A DNA stretch of 64,000 nucleotides. It comes from Nemertoderma westbladi (taxonomy: Eukaryota; Xenacoelomorpha; Nemertodermatida; Nemertodermatidae). Within the stretch, counting starts at the first letter, position 1, and every line of letters begins with the position of its first letter. Of this stretch, positions 55,590-64,000 are shown piece after piece. A model generated the notes under the pieces. The model saw only the letters and a program-made list of their open reading frames with translations, was not told the DNA's origin and ran no database searches. The position numbers and the translations under genes are program-made. The DNA is taken from positions 32,594 through 96,593 of the forward strand of contig JAUCBJ010002983.1 of assembly GCA_032718475.1 (NCBI GenBank). The letters are read 5' to 3'.

Positions 55590-57026
55590 CTGCGGAAATA
55601 AAATCGTTTGTGTTTGTGTTGTAAAACCTAAACTATTTATATTTGTATTATGTACTATACCGATAGAACCTACTGTACTGTACATCATAAATGCAATACT
55701 GTATATTATACTTTAAAGTGAGTATAGATAATGTTATGTATTAAATTTATGTAGTTTTTATGTTGTAGGCTAAATTTTCTCTCCGGTCCACCCCTTCACG
55801 TTAACGTGTAGGCCTAAATACTTATTAATATTAATACTAATGTTTGAAGGCTAAAAAATTAAACCAAATTTGGTACATTAGTCTGTCAAACGTTTTCAAT
55901 GTAATTTCCGTTGGAGGTCTTTGCAGTTCCCCAGTCTACCGCTAGATGGCTACTTGACTTGGCAACTATTGAAATGTTGTTGCACGTATGCTAACCCCGC
56001 TTACTTCATCTTACGCGAAGGCCCCACGAACGCGTACGGTATTTAACGTACGTTTTGTCCGAGAGTCTCATAACTCACTTGTACAGGAATTAAATTGACA
56101 GCCGGGAGTCGAATATCAACAGCTGACGTTGAACTTAGAGGCAAGTCTTCCAGCTGTGATTGTTCGCTATTCCAACGGGCGCCGTCTAGATACAGACCGT
56201 AAATAACTACACCGGGTCCACTCTCGTCCTGAAATACAAAGTAATTATCCGTAATTAAATAAGCCGAGGTGGTCCATTGGATTTTTATATAATTTCAAAC
56301 TCAACAAATTAAAGTAGAGCGATAAGAGTAAATGAGTAAAGAGCGATAGCATGCATTGACTACGGATTTATGGACCAAAACGCATTTAAAATGTACATAT
56401 AGGAATGGTTACAAGAAAAAAAACGGTTGGGGTTTCAAATTTTAATACGTGGAATACCGAAATTATTTTTTTTTATTGCATGCTTTAAAACTAGCGTTGT
56501 AATGTGTGTAAACCCAATTATTCCTAGTTTCGAGTGATTGCCGAGATTTATATTTCATGATAATTTGGTACCAAAACAATAAATACCTATACTCCACCAG
56601 GTCCAACTACAATCCAGACTATAATGAATCGATTACCTCGAACTCAGAACCATCGAAGGAAGGAGTTACTCGGTACCGGTAGCTAAGGGAATCTACAGGA
56701 ACTTTCAGTTTCCTGGCAACATCTTGGAGAACCGTCAACAGCAAACCTAGAAAAAGTTGAATAAAGTCCCAGTGAGCAATAATTAACCAAGAACTAAATT
56801 ATACGAATATCGTACACAATTATTTTTTGCTTAATGTCCCTTCTACACACCCACCTTGGGGGAAGAAGAAAGCAGGGAGCCAGTAACTTCGTGGATTGGG
56901 GCTAGCGTTGCGCTCCCTAGCGGCCGTCAACCGAACTCGAATAGACCAACCTCGGAAGAACTCAACTCTCTCACAAAGATCGTTTATCCACGATCCTAAA
57001 CTCCTGTTCGACGCGTAGGCTGCTGC
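55266..57026 (-). CDS. axonemal dynein heavy chain, last four exons
   Basis: Four minus-strand exons (57026-56855, 56746-56637, 56228-56079, 55589-55266) have AG/GT borders and join in frame to 251 residues plus stop. They form the C-terminal stalk-distal domain of a dynein heavy chain, the ATP-driven motor of cilia and flagella. Family marks, in order, are LGSWINDLCERVEFF, SYWLPAFFFPQG, LLLTVLQDVARKLKVPVDSLSY, GVVIYGLYLDGARWN, YECPVYTTGRRAGTLTSSGH, STNYITTIELPSD and HWILRGVAALCDLV at the very end. The FFFPQG and GTLTSxGHSTN boxes suggest the DNAH6/DNAH14 or related inner-arm group, but I cannot assign a member. All AAA+ domains lie upstream, beyond the 18-bp array and outside the window. Confidence 0.9.
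55590..56078 (-). other. dynein intron (last)
   Basis: 489 bp of AT-rich sequence. It includes a TAGGCCTA at 55809-55816 and the 23-bp dispersed repeat at 56015-56037. Confidence 0.75.
56079..56228 (-). CDS. dynein exon, second from last
   Basis: 150 nt, exactly 50 codons, phase 0 at both ends. The acceptor is TTTGTATTTCAG and the donor is CAA then GTGAGT. It holds the dynein hallmark GVVIYGLYLDGARW and the following LPAVNLIPVQ strand. Confidence 0.9.
56229..56636 (-). other. dynein intron
   Basis: 408 bp, AT-rich, GT...AG on the minus strand. Nothing else was recognised. Confidence 0.75.
56637..56746 (-). CDS. dynein exon, third from last
   Basis: 110 nt. The acceptor is CAACTTTTTCTAG and the donor is GAG then GTAATC. 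The first two bases complete a Gly codon across the intron; 36 further codons follow. It begins LLLTVLQDVARKLKV. Confidence 0.85.
56855..57026 (-). CDS. dynein exon, fourth from last
   Basis: 172 nt, phase 1 at its 3' end. The acceptor is GATTAATTTTAG and the donor is AAG then GTGGGT. It encodes 57 residues with LGSWINDLCERVEFFRGW and SYWLPAFFFPQ. A 19-residue stretch rich in Arg between them (about residues 28-46 of the exon) is longer than usual for dyneins. Confidence 0.85.
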
Positions 57027-57228
57027 CTAAAATTAATCAGCAGTTTAACATTAATAAACTACCAAATGAGACGATAGTAATCAGGTTCCAATGGTTACCA
57101 AAATACAAAATAAAATACAAAAATACAAATAAATAGCTGGAAAAAAGAAAGAAACTTAATTCAACATTAATAATACAAAATGTATTGTATTAAAACTTTT
57201 CATATTTGACTCAGAACTGTCTGCACTA
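57027..57228 (-). other. intron segment between the dynein exon and the array
   Basis: 202 bp of unique AT-rich DNA directly upstream (minus strand) of the acceptor at 57027-57028. It would be the 3' end of the array-bearing intron. Confidence 0.7.
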
Positions 57229-60200
57229 AAACCAACCACAATCAATGTACCAACCACAATCAGTGAACCAACCACAATCAATGAACCAACCACAATCAAT
57301 GAACCAACCACAATCAATGAACCAACCACAATCAGTGAACAAACCACAATCAGTGAACCAACCACAATCAGTGAACCAACCACCATCAGTGAACCAACCA
57401 CAATCAATGAACCAACCACAATCCAACCACAATCAGTGAACCAACCACAATCAGTGAACCAACCACAATCAGTGAACCAACCACAATCAATGAACCAACC
57501 ACAATCAGTGAACCAACCACAATCAATGAACCAACCACAATCAGTGAACCAACCACAATCAATGAACCAACCACAATCAATGAACCAACCACAATCAGTG
57601 AACCAACCACAATCAGTGAACCAACCACAATCAGTGAACCAACCACAATCAGTGAACCAACCACAATCAATGAACCAACCACAATCAGTGAACCAACCAC
57701 AATCAGTGAACCAACCACAATCAGTGAACCAACCACAATCAGTGAACCAACCACCATCAGTGAACCAACCACAATCAATGAACCAACCACAATCAGTGAA
57801 CCAACCACAATCAATGAACCAACCACAATCAATGAACCAACCACAATCAATGAACCAACCACAATCAGTGAACAAACCACAATCAGTGAACCAACCACAA
57901 TCAGTGAACCAACCACCATCAGTGAACCAACCACAATCAATGAACCAACCACAATCCAACCACAATCAGTGAACCAACCACAATCAGTGAACCAACCACA
58001 ATCAATGAACCAACCACAATCAGTGAACCAACCACAATCAATGAACCAACCACAATCAATGAACCAACCACAATCAATGAACCAACCACAATCAGTGAAC
58101 AAACCACAATCAGTGAACCAACCACAATCAATGAACCAACCACAATCAGTGAACCAACCACAATCAATGAACCAACCACAATCAGTGAACCAACCACAAT
58201 CAATGAACCAACCACAATCAATGAACCAACCACAATCAGTGAACCAACCACAATCAGTGAACCAACCACAATCAATGAACCAACCACAATCAGTGAACCA
58301 ACCACAATCAGTGAACCAACCACAATCAGTGAACCAACCACCATCAGTGAACCAACCACAATCAATGAACCAACCACAATCAGTGAACCAACCACCATCA
58401 GTGAACCAACCACAATCAATGAACCAACCACAATCCAACCACAATCAGTGAACCAACCACAATCAGTGAACCAACCACAATCAGTGAACCAACCACAATC
58501 AATGAACCAACCACAATCAGTGAACCAACCACAATCAATGAACCAACCACAATCAGTGAACCAACCACAATCAATGAACCAACCACAATCAATGAACCAA
58601 CCACAATCAGTGAACCAACCACAATCAGTGAACCAACCACAATCAGTGAACCAACCACAATCAGTGAACCAACCACAATCAATGAACCAACCACAATCAG
58701 TGAACCAACCACAATCAGTGAACCAACCACAATCAGTGAACCAACCACAATCAGTGAACCAACCACAATCAGTGAACCAACCACAATCAGTGAACATACC
58801 ACAATCAGTGAACCAACCACAATCAGTGAACCAACCACAATCAGTGAACCAACCACAATCAGTGAACCAACCACAATCAGTGAACCAACCACAATCAGTG
58901 AACCAACCACAATCAGTGAACCAACCACAATCAATGAACCAACCACAATCAGTGAACCAACCACAATCAGTGAACATACCACAATCAGTGAACCAACCAC
59001 AATCAGTGAACCAACCACAATCAGTGAACCAACCACAATCAGTGAACCAACCACAATCAGTGAACCAACCACAATCAGTGAACCAACCACAATCAGTGAA
59101 CCAACCACAATCAGTGAACCAACCACAATCAGTGAACCAACCACAATCAGTGAACCAACCACAATCAGTGAACCAACCACAATCAGTGAACCAACCACAA
59201 TCAGTGAACCAACCACAATCAATGAACCAACCACAATCAGTGAACCAACCACAATCAGTGAACCAACCACAATCAATGTACCAACCACAATCAGTGAACC
59301 AACCACAATCAATGAACCAACCACAATCAGTGAACCAACCACAATCAATGAACCAACCACAATCAGTGAACATACCACAATCAGTGAACCAACCACAATC
59401 AGTGAACCAACCACCATCAATGAACCAACCACAATCCAACCACAATCAGTGAACCAACCACAATCAATGAACCAACCACAATCAATGAACCAACCACAAT
59501 CAGTGAACCAACCACAATCAGTGAACCAACCACAATCAGTGAACCAACCACCATCAATGAACCAACCACAATCCAACCACAATCAGTGAACCAACCACAA
59601 TCAATGAACCAACCACAATCAATGAACCAACCACAATCAGTGAACCAACCACAATCAGTGAACCAACCACAATCAGTGAACCAACCACAATCAATGAACC
59701 AACCACAATCAGTGAACCAACCACAATCAGTGAACATACCACAATCAGTGAACCAACCACAATCAGTGAACCAACCACCATCAATGAACCAACCACAATC
59801 CAACCACAGTCAATGAACCAACCACAATCAATGAACCAACCACAATCAGTGAACCAACCACAATCAATGAACCAACCACAATCAGTGAACCAACCACAAT
59901 CAGTGAACCAACCACAATCAATGAACCAACCACAATCAGTGAACCAACCACAATCAGTGAACATACCACAATCAGTGAACCAACCACAATCAGTGAACCA
60001 ACCACCATCAATGAACCAACCACAATCCAACCACAATCAGTGAACCAACCACAATCAATGAACCAACCACAATCAATGAACCAACCACAATGAGTGAACC
60101 AACCACCATCAGTGAACCAACCACAATCAATGAACCAACCACAATCAATGAACCAACCACAATCAATGAACCAACCACAATCAGTGAACCAACCACAATC

Positions 60201-63200
60201 AATGAACCAACCACAATGAGTGAACCAACCACAATCAGTGAACCAACCACAATCAGTGAACCAACCACAATGAGTGAACCAACCACAATGAGTGAACCAA
60301 CCACAATCAGTGAACCAACCACAATCAGTGAACAAACCACAATCAGTGAACCAACCACAATCAGTGAACCAACCACCATCAGTGAACCAACCACAATCAA
60401 TGAACCAACCACAATGAGTGAACCAACCACAATGAGTGAACCAACCACAATCAGTGAACCAACCACAATCAGTGAACCAACCACAATGAGTGAACCAACC
60501 ACAATGAGTGAACCAACCACAATCAGTGAGCCAACCACAATCAGTGAACCAACCACAATCAATGAACCAACCACAATCAGTGAACCAACCACAATCAATG
60601 AACCAACCACAATCAATGAACCAACCACAATGAGTGAACCAACCACAATGAGTGAACCAACCACAATCAGTGAACCAACCACAATCAATGAACCAACCAC
60701 AATCCAACCACAATCAGTGAACCAACCACAATCAATGAACCAACCACAATGAGTGAACCAACCACAATGAGTGAACCAACCACAATCAGTGAACCAACCA
60801 CAATCAGTGAACCAACCACAATCAGTGAACCAACCACAATCCAACCACAATCCAACCACAATCAGTGAACCAACCACAATGAGTGAACCAACCACAATGA
60901 GTGAACCAACCACAATCAGTGAACCAACCACAATCAGTGAACCAACCACAATCAGTGAACAAACCACAATCAGTGAACCAACCACAATCAGTGAACCAAC
61001 CACCATCAGTGAACCAACCACAATCAATGAACCAACCACAATGAGTGAACCAACCACAATGAGTGAACCAACCACAATCAGTGAACCAACCACAATCAAT
61101 GAACCAACCACAATCCAACCACAATCAGTGAACCAACCACAATCAATGAACCAACCACAATCAATGAACCAACCACAATGAGTGAACCAACCACAATGAG
61201 TGAACCAACCACAATCAGCGAACCAACCACAATCAGTGAACCAACCACAATGAGTGAACCAACCACAATCAGTGAACAAACCACAATCAGTGAACCAACC
61301 ACAATCAGTGAACCAACCACAATCAGTGAACCAACCACAATCAATGAACCAACCACAATGAGTGAACCAACCACAATGAGTGAACCAACCACAATCAGTG
61401 AACCAACCACAATCAGTGAACCAACCACAATGAGTGAACCAACCACAATGAGTGAACCAACCACAATCAGTGAGCCAACCACAATCAGTGAACCAACCAC
61501 AATCAATGAACCAACCACAATCAGTGAACCAACCACAATCAATGAACCAACCACAATCAATGAACCAACACAATCAGTGAACCAACCACAACCAATGAAC
61601 CAACCACAATCAGTGAACCAACCACAATCAGTGAACCAACCACAATCAATGAACCAACCACAATCAGTGAACCAACCACAATCAGTGAACCAACCACAAT
61701 CAATGAACCAACCACAATGAGTGAACCAACCACAATGAGTGAACCAACCACAATCAGTGAACCAACCACAATCAATGAACCAACCACAATCCAACCACAA
61801 TCAGTGAACCAACCACAATCAATGAACCAACCACAATCAATGAACCAACCACAATCAATGAACCAACCACAATCAGTGAACCAACCACAATCAATGAACT
61901 AACCACAATCAATGAACCAACCACAATCAATGAACCAACCACAATCAGTGAACTAACCACAATCAATGAACCAACCACAATCAATGAACCAACCACAATC
62001 AATGAACCAACCACAATCCAACCACAATCAGTGAACCAACCACAATCAATGAACCAACCACAATCAATGAACCAACCACAATCAATGAACCAACCACAAT
62101 GAGTGAACCAACCACAATAAGTGAACCAACCACAATCAGTGAACCAACCACAATCAGTGAACCAACCACAATCAGTGAACCAACCACAATCAATGAACCA
62201 ACCACAATCCAACCACAATCAGTGAACCAACCACAATCAATGAACCAACCACAATCAATGAACCAACCACAATCAATGAACCAACCACAATGAGTGAACC
62301 AACCACAATAAGTGAACCAACCACAATCAATGAACCAACCACAATCAGTGAACCAACCACAATCCAACCACAATCAGTGAACCAACCACAATCAATGAAC
62401 CAACCACAATCAATGAACCAACCACAATCAATGAACCAACCACAATGAGTGAACCAACCACAATAAGTGAACCAACCACAATCAGTGAACCAACCACAAT
62501 CAGTGAACCAACCACAATCAGTGAACCAACCACAATCAATGAACCAACCACAATCCAACCACAATCAGTGAACCAACCACAATCAATGAACCAACCACAA
62601 TCAATGAACCAACCACAATCAATGAACCAACCACAATGAGTGAACCAACCACAATAAGTGAACCAACCACAATCAATGAACCAACCACAATCAGTGAACC
62701 AACCACAATCAGTGAACCAACCACAATCAGTGAACCAACCACAATCAATGAACCAACCACAATGAGTGAACCAACCACAATGAGTGAACCAACCACAATC
62801 AATGAACCAACCACAATCAGTGAACCAACCACAATCAGTGAACCAACCACAATCAGTGAACCAACCACAATCAGTGAACCAACCACAATCAGTGAACCAA
62901 CCACAATCAATGAACCAACCACAATCCAACCACAATCAGTGAACCAACCACAATCAATGAACCAACCACAATCAATGAACCAACCACAATCAATGAACCA
63001 ACCACAATGAGTGAACCAACCACAATAAGTGAACCAACCACAATCAGTGAACCAACCACAATCAATAAACCAACCACAATCAATGAACCAACCACAATCA
63101 ATGAACCAACCACAATCAGTGAACCAACCACAATCAATGAACCAAGCACAATGAGTGAACCAACCACAATGAGTGAACCAACCACAATCAGTGAACCAAC

Positions 63201-64000
63201 CACAATCAGTGAACCAACCACAATCAGTGAACCAACCACAATCAGTGAACCAACCACAATCAGTGAACCAACCACAATCAGTGAACCAACCACAATCAGT
63301 GAACCAACCACAATCAATGAACCAACCACAATCAGTGAACCAACCACAATCATTGAACCAACCACAATCAATGAACCAACACAATCAGTGAACCAACCAC
63401 AACCAATGAACCAACCACAATCAGTGAACTAACCACAATCAGTGAACCAACCACAATCAATGAACCAACCACAATCAGTGAACCAACCACAATGAGTGAA
63501 CCAACCACAATCAGTGAACCAACCACAATCAGTGAACCAACCACAATGAGTGAACCAACCACAATCAATGAACCAACCACAATCAATGAACCAACCACAA
63601 TCAATGAACCAACCACAATCAGTGAACCAACCACAATCAGTGAACCAACCACAATGAGTGAACCAACCACAATGAGTGAACCAACCACAATCAGTGAACC
63701 AACCACAATCAGTGAACCAACCACAATCAATGAACCAACCACAATGAGTGAACCAACCACAATCAGTGAACCAACCACAATCAGTGAACCAACCACAATC
63801 AATGAACCAACCACAATCAGTGAACCAACCACAATCAATGAACCAACCACAATCAATGAACCAACCACAATCAGTGAACCAACCACAACCAATGAACCAA
63901 CCACAATCAGTGAACCAACCACAATCAGTGAACCAACCACAATCAGTGAACCAACCACAATCAGTGAACCAACCACAATCAGTGAACCAACCACAATCAG
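57229..64000. repeat. 18-bp minisatellite inside the dynein gene, at least 6.8 kb
   Basis: The unit is AACCAACCACAATCAGTG with variants at two positions (CAGTG, CAATG, GAGTG, AAGTG), about 375 copies up to and past the window edge. Units with an 11-bp partial copy (CAATCCAACCACAATC) recur at 57421, 57953, 58432, about 59431, 59569, 59791, 60024, 60702, 61112, 61788, 62207, 62553, 62924 and elsewhere, and mark block borders. GAACATACC units appear at 58.8-59.95 kb, CAATGAGTG from 60.09 kb and CAATAAGTG from 62.1 kb. Because 18 is a multiple of three, four of six frames stay open for hundreds of codons, for example NQPQSV on plus and CGWFTD on minus. These are repeat artefacts, not genes. Confidence 0.95.

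Noticed and set aside
57156-64000. Long open frames on both strands (NQPQS, SEPTTI, CGWFTD and VVGSLI repeats) as repeat-protein genes
   Set aside because: The 18-bp unit is a multiple of three and lacks stops in four of six frames, so open frames are automatic. There is no start context, signal peptide or unique coding flank, and the array lies upstream of dynein exons as an intron would.

Overview
The window is metazoan nuclear DNA, most likely from a marine invertebrate. The evidence is spliced exons with GT/AG borders, several classes of APE-type LINE, DNA-transposon MITEs, very large tandem arrays, and genes for gamma-tubulin complex and axonemal dynein proteins. The species cannot be named from sequence alone. 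A recurring TAGGCCTA palindrome in the unique DNA is only a weak lineage hint. Tandem arrays make up about 53% of the 64 kb.

1-7 kb is gene-poor and holds LINE relics. An RTE-like C-terminal fragment lies at 656-1000, an RTE-like relic at 3600-4860, and a CR1/L2/Jockey-like relic at 2831-3582 is split by a MITE with perfect 24-bp inverted ends (2962-3422). A small minus-strand ORF with a MEIG1-like motif lies at 5323-5712. 7-17 kb is the gene-bearing part. It has an intronless TUBGCP5 (6999-9815), a nearly intact L2-type LINE with ORF1 and ORF2 (10205-14956), and an intronless SDR39U1 (15897-16841). Just behind SDR39U1, a LINE with exact 16-bp target-site duplications (16936-20227) has its 5' part inverted relative to its 3' part and poly(A), the signature of twin priming.

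20.46-43.94 kb is one satellite array of about 930 copies of a 25-bp unit, with several local higher-order periods (100 bp; 475/500 bp; n x 25 + 2 bp). It is interrupted by a Russian-doll insertion (43936-49646): an RTE-like LINE sits in the satellite, a Jockey/R1-like LINE on the opposite strand sits inside the RTE-like LINE, and a MULE-like MITE with 9-bp duplications sits inside that second LINE. The satellite resumes for about 225 bp at 49647.

51.18-54.60 kb is a second array of about 49 copies of a 69-bp unit. Each unit carries splice-acceptor-like and splice-donor-like sequences, and the array ends directly on a possible terminal exon. 55.27-57.03 kb holds the last four coding exons, on the minus strand, of an axonemal dynein heavy chain gene. 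They join in frame to 251 residues ending in the conserved dynein C-terminus. Upstream of them, from 57229 to the window edge, lies a third array of an 18-bp unit, at least 6.8 kb long. It must sit inside an intron of the dynein gene if the rest of the gene lies beyond the window, which recalls dynein genes with satellite-filled introns on fly Y chromosomes.

There is no operon-like organisation. TUBGCP5 (microtubule nucleation), the MEIG1-like ORF and the dynein heavy chain all relate to microtubules or cilia, but nothing in the sequence shows that they are co-regulated.
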